The notes beneath the pieces were generated by a model. The model was not told where the DNA came from. It worked only from the letters and a program-made list of their open reading frames with translations, and made no database searches. A stretch of 64,000 bases of DNA from Halictus rubicundus (Eukaryota; Arthropoda; Insecta; Hymenoptera; Halictidae). Both the position numbers and the translations under genes were made by a program. The stretch lies in the NCBI RefSeq assembly GCF_050948215.1, contig NW_027488889.1, forward strand, positions 1 through 64,000, written 5' to 3'. Shown here piece after piece: positions 52,601 to 64,000 of this stretch (positions are counted from its first letter, which is position 1; the number at the start of each line of letters is the position of its first letter).

Positions 52601-55600
52601 ATAGGATAGAGGATAGGATAGGATAGAGGATAGGATAGGATAGAGGATAGGATAGGATAGAGGATAGGATAGGATAGAGGATAGGATAGGATAGAGGATA
52701 GGATAGGGTAGAGGATAGGATAGGATAGAGGATAGGATAGGATAGAGGATAGGATAGGATAGAGGATAGGATAGGATAGAGGATAGGATAGGATAGAGGA
52801 TAGGATAGGATAGAGGATAGGATAGAGAATAGGACAGGATAGAGGATAGGATAGGATAGGATAGAGGATAGGATAGGATAGAGGATAGGATAGAGAATAG
52901 GATAGGATAGAGGATATGATAGGATACAGGATAGGATAGGATAGAGGATAGGATATAGAATAGGATAGGATAGAGGATACGATAGGATAGGATAGAGTAT
53001 AGAATAGGATAGAGGATAGGATACGATAGAGGATAGGATAGGATAGAGGATAGGATAGGATAGAGGATAGGATAGGATAGAGTATAGGATATAGGATTGG
53101 ATAGGATAGAGGATAGGATACGATAGAGGATAGGGTAGGATAGGGGATAGGATAGGATACAGGATAGGATAGGTTAGAGGATAGGATAGGATAGAGGATA
53201 GGATAGAGAATAGGACAGGATAGAGGATAGGATAGGATAGGATACAGGATAGGATAGGATAGAGGATAGGATATAGAATAGGATAGGATAGAGGATACGA
53301 TAGGATAGGATAGAGGATAGGATATAGAATAGGATAGGATAGAGGATACGATAGGATAGGATAGAGTATAGAATAGGATAGAGGATAGGATACGATAGAG
53401 GATAGGATAGGATAGAGGATAGGATAGGATAGAGGATAGGATAGGATGGAGTATAGGATATAGGATTGGATAGGATAGAGGATAGGATAGGATAGAGGAT
53501 AGGATCGGATAGAGGATAGGATAGGGGATTGGATAGGATAGAGGACAGGAGACGATAGAGGATAGAATAGGATAGAGGATAGGATACGATAGAGGATAGG
53601 ATAGAGGATAGGATAGGATAGAGGATAGGATAGGATGGAGTATAGGATATAGGATTGGATAGGATAGAGGATAGGATAGGATAGAGGATAGGATCGGATA
53701 GAGGATAGGATAGGGGATTGGATAGGATAGAGGACAGGAGACGATAGAGGATAGAATAGGATAGAGGATAGGATAGAGAATAGGATAGGATAGAGGATGC
53801 GATAGGATAGAGTATAGAATAGGATAGATTATAGGATAAGATAGAGGATATGATAGGATAGAGGATAGGATAGGATAGAGGATAGGATAGGATGGAGTAT
53901 AGGATATTGGATTTGATAGGATAGAGTATAGGATACGACAGAGGATAGGGTAGGGTAGCGGATAGGATAGGATAGAGGATAGGATAGGATAGAGGATAGG
54001 ATAGAATAGAGGATAGGATAGGATAGAGGATAGGATAGGATACAGAATAGGATAGGGTAGAAGATATTATAGGATAGAGGATACGATATTATAGAGGATA
54101 GGATAGGATATAGGATAGGATAGGATAGAGGATAGGATAGGATAGAGGATAGGATAGGATAGAGTATAGGATATAGGATTGGATAGGATAGAGGATAGGA
54201 TACGATAGAGGATAGGGTAGGATAGGGGATAGGATAGGATAGAGGATAGGATAGGATAGAGGATAGGATAGGATAGAGAATAGGACAGGATAGAGGATAG
54301 GATAGGATAGCATAGAGGATAGGATAGGATAGAGGATAGGATAGAGAATAGGATAGGATAGAGGATATGATAGGATACAGGATAGTATAGGATAGAGGAT
54401 AGGACAGGATAGAGGATAGGATAGGATAGCATAGAGGATAGGATAGGATAGAGGATAGGATAGAGAATAGGATAGGATAGAGGATATGATAGGATACAGG
54501 ATAGGATAGGGTAGAGGATGGGATCGGATAGAGGATAGGATATAGGATTGGATAGGATAGAGGATAGGATACGATAGAGGATAGGGTAGGATAGGGGATA
54601 GGATAGGATAGAGGATAGGATAGGATAGAGGATAGGATAGAGAATAGGACAGGATAGAGGATAGGATAGGATAGGATAGAGGATAGGATAGGATAGAGGA
54701 TACGATAGGATAGGATAGAGTATAGAATAGGATAGAGGATAGGATACGATAGAGGATAGGATAGGATAGAGGATAGGATAGGATAGAGGATAGGATAGAA
54801 TAGAGGATAGGATAGGATAGAGGATAGGATAGGATAGAGGATAGCATAGAGAATAGGATCGGATAGAGGATAGGATAGGGGATTGGATAGGATAGAGGGC
54901 AGGAGACGATAGAGGATAGAATATGATAGAGGATAGGATGGAGAATAGGATAGGATAGAGGATACGATAGGATAGGATAGAGTATAGAATAGGATAGAGG
55001 ATAGGATAAGATAGAGGATATGATAGGATAGAGGATAGGATAGGATACAGGATAGGATAGGATGGAGTATAGGATATAGGATTGGATAGGATAGAGGATA
55101 GGATAGGATAGAGGATAGGACAGGATAGAGGATAGGATAGGATAGAGGATAGGATAGGATAGAGGATAGGATAGGATAGAGAATAGGATATGGTATAAGA
55201 TATTATAGGATAGAGGATACGATATTATAGAGGATAGGATAGGATAGAGGATAGGATAGGATAGAGGATAGGATAGGATAGAGGATAGGATAGGATAGAG
55301 GATAGGATAGGATAGAGGATAGGATAGGATAGAGGATAGGATAGGATAGAGGATAGGATAGAGAATAGGACAGGATAGAGGATAGGATAGGATAGGATAG
55401 AGGATAGGATAGGATAGAGGATAGGATAGAGAATAGGATAGGATAGAGGATATGATAGGATACAGGATAGGATAGGATAGAGGATAGGATATAGAATAGG
55501 ATAGGATAGAGGATACGATAGGATAGGATAGAGTATAGAATAGGATAGAGGATAGGATACGATAGAGGATAGGATAGGATAGAGGATAGGATAGGATAGA

Positions 55601-57700
55601 GGATAGGATAGGATAGAGTATAGGATATAGGATTGGATAGGATAGAGGATAGGATACGATAGAGGATAGGGTAGGATAGGGGATAGGATAGGATACAGGA
55701 TAGGATAGGTTAGAGGATAGGATAGGATAGAGGATAGGATAGAGAATAGGACAGGATAGAGGATAGGATAGGATAGGATACAGGATAGGATAGGATAGAG
55801 GATAGGATATAGAATAGGATAGGATAGAGGATACGATAGGATAGGATAGAGGATAGGATATAGAATAGGATAGGATAGAGGATACGATAGGATAGGATAG
55901 AGTATAGAATAGGATAGAGGATAGGATACGATAGAGGATAGGATAGGATAGAGGATAGGATAGGATAGAGGATAGGATAGGATGGAGTATAGGATATAGG
56001 ATTGGATAGGATAGAGGATAGGATAGGATAGAGGATAGGATCGGATAGAGGATAGGATAGGGGATTGGATAGGATAGAGGACAGGAGACGATAGAGGATA
56101 GAATAGGATAGAGGATAGGATACGATAGAGGATAGGATAGAGGATAGGATAGGATAGAGGATAGGATAGGATGGAGTATAGGATATAGGATTGGATAGGA
56201 TAGAGGATAGGATAGGATAGAGGATAGGATCGGATAGAGGATAGGATAGGGGATTGGATAGGATAGAGGACAGGAGACGATAGAGGATAGAATAGGATAG
56301 AGGATAGGATAGAGAATAGGATAGGATAGAGGATGCGATAGGATAGAGTATAGAATAGGATAGAGGATAGGATAAGATAGAGGATATGATAGGATAGAGG
56401 ATAGGATAGGATAGAGGATAGGATAGGATGGAGTATAGGATATTGGATTTGATAGGATAGAGTATAGGATACGACAGAGGATAGGGTAGGGTAGCGGATA
56501 GGATAGGATAGAGGATAGGATAGGATAGAGGATAGGATAGAATAGAGGATAGGATAGGATAGAGGATAGGATAGGATACAGAATAGGATAGTGTAGAAGA
56601 TATTATAGGATAGAGGATACGATATTATAGAGGATAGGATAGGATAGAGGATAGGATAGGATAGAGGATAGGATAGGATAGAGGATAGGATAGGATAGAG
56701 GATAGGATAGGATAGAGTATAGGATATAGGATTGGATAGGATAGAGGATAGGATACGATAGAGGATAGGGTAGGATAGGGGATAGGATAGGATAGAGGAT
56801 AGGATAGGATAGAGGATAGGATAGGATAGAGAATAGGACAGGATAGAGGATAGGATAGGATAGCATAGAGGATAGGATAGGATAGAGGATAGGATAGAGA
56901 ATAGGATAGGATAGAGGATATGATAGGATACAGGATAGTATAGGATAGAGGATAGGACAGGATAGAGGATAGGATAGCATAGCATAGAGGATAGGATAGG
57001 ATAGAGGATAGGATAGAGAATAGGATAGGATAGAGGATATGATAGGATACAGGATAGGATAGGGTAGAGGATGGGATCGGATAGAGGATAGGATATAGGA
57101 TTGGATAGGATAGAGGATAGGATACGATAGAGGATAGGGTAGGATAGGGGATAGGATAGGATAGAGGATAGGATAGGATAGAGGATAGGATAGAGAATAG
57201 GACAGGATAGAGGATAGGATAGGATAGGATAGAGGATAGGATAGGATAGAGGATAGGATAGGATAGAGGATAGGATTGAGAATAGGATAGGATAGAGGAT
57301 ATGAGAGGATACAGGATAGGATAGGATAGAGGATAGTATCGGATAGAGGATAGGATAGGGGATTGGATAGGATAGACGACAGGAGACGATAGAGGATAGA
57401 ATAGGATAGAGGATAGGATAGAGAATAGGATAGGATAGAGGATACGATAGGATAGGATAGAGTATAGAATAGGATAAAGGATAGGATAAGATAGAGGATA
57501 GGATAGGATAGAGGATAGGATAGGATAGAGGATAGGATAGGATAGAGGATAGGATAGGATAGAGGATAGGATAGGATGGAGTATAGGATATAGGATTAGA
57601 TAGGATAGAGGATAGGATACGATAGAGGATAGGGTAGGATAGCGGATAGGATAGGATAGAGTATAGACAAGGATAGAGGACAGGATAGGATAGAGGATAT
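43700..57700. repeat. 17-bp satellite, family D with 1.3-kb units nested in 4.8-6.1-kb repeats
   Basis: The marker GACTTTATAGAACAGAGG occurs at 43,907, 45,221, 46,518, 49,991 and 51,288. It defines 1,314- and 1,297-bp units, in a run of three and then a run of two. A second marker, GGATATGGTATAAG, lies at 47,761, 52,531 and 55,186. The stretch 42.6-48.6 kb is thus repeated at 48.7-53.4 kb with one 1.3-kb unit fewer. A further partial copy follows (54.8-55.9 kb). There is no gene here. Confidence 0.9.
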
Positions 57701-60700
57701 TATAGGATAGAGGATACGATATTATAGAGGATAGGATAGGATAGAGGATAGGATAGGATAGAGGATAGGATAGGATAGAGGATAGGATATGATAGAGGAT
57801 AGGATAGGATAGAGGATGGGATAGGATAGAGGATAGGATGGGATAGAGGATAGGATAGGATAGATGGTAGGATACGATAGAGGATAGGATACGATAGAGG
57901 AGAGTATAGAGGATAGGAAAGGATAGACGATAGGATAGGATAGAGGACAGGATTGGACAGCGGATGGGATAGGAGAGAGAATAGTATCTGATATATGGTA
58001 GGATGCGATAGAGGATAGGATACTATAGAGTATAGGATGGGAAAGAGGGTAGGATAAGATAGAGGATAGGATAGGATAGAGGATAGTATAGGATGGAGGA
58101 TAAGATGGGTTGGAGGACAGGATGGGATAGAGGATACGATAAGATAGAGGATAGGATAGGATTGAGGATAGGATATGATAGAGGATAGGATTGGATAGAG
58201 GATAGGATACAATAGAGGATAGGATAGGATGGAGGATAGGATAGGATTGAGGATAGGATATGATAGAGGATAGGATTGGATAGAGGATAGTATACAATAG
58301 AGGATAGGATAGGATGGACGATAGGATGGGATAGAGGACAGGATAGAATTGAGGATAGGATATGATAGAGGATAGGATTGGATAGAGGATAGGATACAAT
58401 AGAGGATACGATAGGATGGAGGATAGGATTGGATAGAGGATAAGATGAGATAGAGGATAGGATAGGACAGAGGATAGGATATGATAGAGGATAGGATTGG
58501 ATAGAGGATAGGATACAATAGAGGATAGGATAGGATGGAGGATAGGATGGGATAGAGGATACGATAAAATAGAGGATAGGATTAGGATTGAGGAAAAGAT
58601 ATGATAGAGGATAGGATTGGATAGAGGATAGGATACAATAGAGGATAGGATAGGATGGAGGATAGGATAGGACAGAGGATAGGATATGATAGTGGATAGC
58701 TAAGAATGGACGATAGGATGGGATAGAGGATAGGATAAGATGGATGATAGGATGGGATAGAGGATTGGATAGGATACAGGATAGGTTAGGATAGAGGATA
58801 GGATAGGATAGAGGATAGGACGAGATAGAGGAAAGGATAGGATATGATAGAGGATAGGATAGGATAGAGGATAGGATATGATAGAGGATAGGATTGGATA
58901 GATAATAGGATACAATAGAGGATAGGATAGGATGGAGGATAGGATGGGATAGAGGATACGATAAAATAGAGGATAGGATTAGGATTGAGGAAAAGATATG
59001 ATAGAGGATAGGATTGGATAGAGGATAGGATACAATAGAGGATAGGATAGGATGGAGGATAGGATAGGACAGAGGATAGGATATGATAGTGGATAGCTAA
59101 GAATGGACGATAGGATGGGATAGAGGATAGGATAAGATGGATGATAGGATGGGATAGAGGATAGGATAGGATACAGGATAGGTTAGGATAGAGGATAGGA
59201 TAGGATAGAGGATAGGATAGGATAGAGGATAGGATAGGATAGAGGATAGGATAGGATATAGGATAGGATAGGATAGAGGATAGGATTGGATAGAGGGTAG
59301 AATAGGCTAGAGGATAGGATAGGATGGATGATAGGATGGGATAGAGGATAGGATAGGATACAGGATAGGATAGGATGGAGGATAGGATGGAATAGAGGAT
59401 AGGATAGGATAGAGGGTAGGATATGATAGAGGATAGGATAGGATACAGGATAGGATACGATAGAGGATAGGATAGGATAGAGGATAGGACGAGATAGAGG
59501 AAAGGATAGGATATGATAGAGGATAGGATAGGATAGAGGATGGGATAGGATAGAGGATAGGATGGGATAGAGGATAGGATGGGATAGAGGATAGGATGGG
59601 ATAGAGGATAGGATAGGATAGATGGTAGGATACGATAGAGGATAGGATACGATAGAGGAGAGTATAGAGGATAGGAAAGGTAGACGATAGGATAGGATAG
59701 AGGATAGGATAGGATAAATGATAGGATAGGATAGAGGATAGGATAGGATATAGGATAGGATAGGATAGAGGATAGGATATGATAGAGGATAGGATAGGGT
59801 AGAGGATAGGATGAGATAGAGGATAGCATAGGATAGAGGATAGGATATCATAGAGGATAGGATACGATAGAGGATGGGATAGGATAGAGGATAGGATAGG
59901 ATAGAGGATAGGATAGGATACAATATAGGATAGGATAGAGGATTGTATAGGGTAGAGGATAGGATAGGATAGAGGATAGGATAGTATAGGGGATAGGATA
60001 GGATTGAGGATAGGATAGGATAGAGGATAGGATAGAGGAGAGGATACAGGATACGGTAGAAGATTGGATAGGATAGAGGATAGGATAAGATAGAGGATAG
60101 GATTGGATAAAGGATAGGATACGATAGAGGATAGGATTGGATAGAGGATAGGATATCATAGAGGATAGGTTTGGATAGAGGGTAGAATAGGATAGAGGAT
60201 AGGATGGGATAGTGGATAGGTTAGCATGGAGGATAGGATGGGATAGAGGATAGGATACGATAGAGGATGGGATACGATAGAGGATACGATAGTATAGAGG
60301 ATAGGAGAGGATAGATGATTGTATAGGATAGAGGATAGGATAGGATAGAGGATAGGATAGGAGAGGGGATAGGATAGGATTGAGGATAGGATAGGATAGA
60401 GGATAGGATAGAGGATAGGATAGAAGATTGGATAGGATAGAGGATATTATAGGATAGACGATAGGATAGGATAGAGGATGGGATCGGACAGAGGATACAA
60501 AAGGATAGAGGATAGGATAGGGTAGGGGATAGGATAGGATTGAGGATAGGATAGGATAGAGGATAGGTTAGGGGATTGAGTAGTATACAGGATATTATAG
60601 GATAGAGGATAAGATAGGTGATTGGATTCGATAGAGGATAGGATAGGATAGAGGATAGTATAGGATATAGTATAGGATAGGATAGAGGACAGGACAGGAT

Positions 60701-63700
60701 AGAGGATAGGATTGAATATATGATAGGTTAGGACAGAGGGTAGGATAGGACAGAGGATAGGATAGGATAGAGTATAGGATAGGATAGAGGATTTTATAGG
60801 ATATAGGATAGGATAAGATAGAGGATAGGATACAGTAGAGGATACGATAAGATAGAGGATGGGATAGGATAGAGGATGCGATATGATAGAGGATAGCATA
60901 GGATAGATGGTAGGATACGATAGAGGATAGCATAGGATGGAGGATAGGATGGGATAGAGGATAGTATAGTATAGGGGATAGGATAGGATAGCGGATAGGA
61001 TAGGATAGAGGATAGGATAGGATAGAGGATAGCATATGATAGAGGAATAGGATAGGATAGAGGATAGGATACGATAGAGGATGGGATAGGATAGAGGATA
61101 GGATAGGATAGAGGATAGGATGGGATAGAGGATAGGATAGGATACATGGTAGGATACGATAGAGGATAGGATAGGGTAGAGGATAGGATAGGATGGAGGA
61201 TAGGATGTGATAGAGGATAGGAAAGGATAGACGATAGGATAGGATGGAGGATAGGATGGGATAGTGGATAGGATAAGATGGAGGATAGGATAGGATAGAG
61301 GATTTATATAATAGAAGATAGGATAGGATAGAGGATAGGATAGGATGGAGGATAGGATGGAGGATAGGATGGGATAGAGGATAGGATAAGATAGAGGATA
61401 GGATAGGATAGACGATCGGATATGATAGAGGATAGGTTAGGATAGATGGTAGAATACGGTAGAGTATAGGATAGGATACAGGATAGAATAGGATAGAGGA
61501 TAGGATAGGATAGAGGATAGGATATGATAGAGGAGAGGATAGAGGATACGATAGAGGACATGATAGGATAGAGCATAGGATAGGATAGAGGATAGGATAG
61601 GATAGAGGATAGGATAGGATTGAGGATAGGATATGATAGAGGATAGGATTGGATAGAGGATAGGATACGATAGAGGATAGGATAGGATGGAGGATAGGAT
61701 AAGATAGAGGATAGGAAAGGACAGAGGATAGGATGTGATAGAAGATAGGACAGGATAGATGGTAGGATACGGTAGAGGATACGATAGGATAGAGGATAGG
61801 ATGGGATAGAGGATAGGATAGGATTGAGGATAGGATATGATAGAGGATAGGATTGGATAGAGGATAGGATACGGTAGAGGATAGGATAGGATAGAGGATA
61901 GTATAGGATAGAGGATAGGATAAGATGGAGATAGGATGGGATAGAGGATATGATACGATAGAGGATGGGATAGGATAGAGGATAGTATAGGATAGAGGAT
62001 AGGATTGGATAGCGGATAGGATAGGATGGAGGATATTATAGGATGGAGGATAGGATGGGATAGAGGATAGGATAGGATTGAGGATAGGATATGATAGAGG
62101 ATAGGATTGGATAGAGGATAGGATACGATAGAGGATAGGATAGGATGGAGGATAGGATGGGGTAGAGGATATGATAAGATAGAAGATAGGATAGGATAGA
62201 GGACAGGATAGGATAAATGATAGGATAGGATAGAGGATAGGTTAGGATGCAGGATAGGATGGGCTAGAGGATAGGATAAGATGGAGGATAGGATGGGATA
62301 GAGGATAGGATAGGATTGAGGATAGGATATGATAGAGGATAGGATACGGTAGAGGATAGGATAGAATAGAGGATAGTATAGGATAGAGGATAGGATAAGA
62401 TGGAGGATAGGATGGGATAGAGGATAGGATAGGATTGAGGATAGGATATGATAGAGGATAGGATTGGATAGAGGATAGGATACGGTAGAGGATAGGATAT
62501 GATAGAGGATAGGATAGGATAGAGGATAGGATGAGATAGAAGATAGGATAGGATAGAGGATAGGATATGATAGAGGATAGGATAGGATAGAGGATAGTAT
62601 AGGATAGAGGATAGGATAGGATGGAGGATAGGATGGGATAGAGGATACGATAAGATAGGATAGAGGATAGGATAGGATAGAGGATAGGATAGGATGGAGG
62701 ATAGGATGGGATAGAGGATAGCATGGGATAGAGGATAGGATAGGATAGATGGTAGGATAGGATAAATGGTAGGATACGATAGAGGATACGATAGGATAGA
62801 GGATTGTATAGGATAGAGGACAGGATAGGATGGAGGATAGGATGGGATAGAGGATAGGATAAGATAGAGGATAGGATAGGATAGAGGATAGGAGAGGATG
62901 GAGGATAGGTTGGGATAGAGGATAGGAAATGTTAGATGAGAGGATAGGATAGAGGATAGTATAGGATGGAGGATAGGATAGGATGGAGGATAGGATGGGA
63001 TAGAGGATAGGATTGGATAGAGGATAGCATGGGATAGAGGATAGGATAGGATAGATGGTAGGATAGGATAAATGGTAGGATACGATAGAGGATACGATAG
63101 GATAGAGGATTGTATAGGATAGAGGACAGGATAGGATGGAGGATAGGATGGGATAGAGGATAGGATAAGATAGAGGATAGGATAGGATAGAGGATAGGAG
63201 AGGATGGAGGATAGGTTGGGATAGAGGATAGGAAATGTTAGATGAGAGGATAGGATAGAGGAGAGTATAGGATGGAGGATAGGATAGGATGGAGGATAGG
63301 ATGGGATAGAGGATAGGATTGGATAGAGGATAGGATGAGATAGAGGATAGGATTGGATAGAGGATAGGATATGATAGAGGATAGGATAGGATAGAGGATA
63401 GGATGAGATAGAAGATAGGATAGGATAGAGGATAGGATATGATAGAGGATAGGATAGGATAGAGGATAGTATAGGGTAGAGGATAGGATAGGATGGAGGA
63501 TAGGATGGGATAGAGGATACGATAAGATAGGATAGAGGATAGGATAGGATAGAGGATAGGATAGGATAGAGGATAGGATAGGATATAGGATAGGATAGGA
63601 TAGAGGATAGGATTGGATAGAGGATAGGATGAGATAGAGGATAGGATAGGATATAGGATAGAATAGCATAGAGGATAGGATAGGATGGAGGATAGGATGG

Positions 63701-64000
63701 AATAGAGGATAGGATGAGATAGAGGATAGGATAGGATAGAGGATAGGATATGATAGAGGATAGGATAGGATAGAGGATAGGATGAGATAGAAGATAGGAT
63801 AGGATAGAGGATAGGATATGATAGAGGATAGGATAGGATAGAGGATGGGATAGGATAGAAGATAGGATGGAATAAAGGATAGCATGGGATAGAGGATAGG
63901 ATAGGATAGATGGTAGGATTGGATAGAGGATAGGATACGATAGAGGATAGGATAGGATGGAGGATAGGAGAAGATAGAGGATAGGATAGGATTGAGGATA
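57700..64000. repeat. Diverged 17-bp satellite, family E
   Basis: The array continues to the window edge but with different common variants (GGATGGAGG, GGATGGGATAG, GGATATGATAG, GGATACAATAG) and more irregular unit lengths. Local duplications are present, for example about 58.56 and 58.96 kb (397-bp offset) and 62.75 and 63.05 kb (306-bp offset, 18 units). There is no gene here. Confidence 0.9.

Noticed and set aside
5060..63885. Dozens of long minus-strand frames encoding Ser/Tyr/Pro/Leu/Ile repeat proteins
   Set aside because: The minus-strand satellite consensus has no stop codon in any frame and the period is 17, so open frames are automatic. Overlapping frames give the same peptide, and copies start and stop wherever a satellite variant creates an ATG or a stop.
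5101..64000. CRISPR array
   Set aside because: There are no unique spacers between conserved repeats; the whole stretch is a degenerate 17-bp tandem repeat.

Overview
The window is almost entirely satellite DNA, interrupted by one GC-rich non-LTR retrotransposon. About 59.6 of the 64 kb is a variant-rich tandem array. Its commonest 17-bp unit is ATAGG ATAGG ATAGAGG (three pentamer-like blocks, the third carrying two extra bases). The + strand consensus contains 7 G, 7 A, 3 T and no C. The pentamer ATAGG differs by one base from TTAGG, the ancestral telomere repeat of insects. The inserted element (about 687-5100) belongs by its protein motifs to the R1 clade, which includes the rDNA-specific R1 and the telomere-repeat-specific TRAS and SART families. 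Together these suggest an arthropod, most likely an insect. That is an inference: no single-copy host gene is present to identify the species.

Retrotransposon, 687-5100 (+ strand). A 5' UTR of about 0.6 kb is followed by a gag-like ORF1 (1281-2279). An overlapping ORF2 (2269-4890) carries an intact reverse transcriptase core and a C-terminal CCHC finger. A structured 3' UTR ends in a stem-loop with no poly(A). ORF1 lacks its expected zinc knuckles and ORF2 lacks its N-terminal apurinic-like endonuclease. The simplest reading is one internal deletion joining the end of the ORF1 coiled coil to the endonuclease-RT linker. The element lies in phase within the 17-bp array. Three uninterrupted paralogous stretches downstream (about 25.3, 26.2 and 28.8 kb) each have one unit fewer at the equivalent place, consistent with a target-site duplication of about 17 bp.

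Satellite layout. Marker variants divide the array into families. Family A is 1-686, 5101-6480 and most of 14,030-29,420. Family B is 6,481-11,400 and 29,420-43,700. Family C is 11,400-14,030, with a second copy inside A at about 16.26-17.85 kb. Family D is 43,700-57,700 and family E is 57,700-64,000. Nested higher-order repeats are visible: about 1.65 and 3.8 kb (A/C), 1.87 and 2.53 kb (B), and 1.3 kb nested in 4.8-6.1 kb (D). Family E is the most irregular. The long minus-strand reading frames across the satellite (up to 656 codons of Ser/Tyr/Pro/Leu/Ile) are by-products of a repeat that cannot encode a stop on that strand, and I do not annotate them as genes. I see no tRNA, rRNA, CRISPR or host gene.
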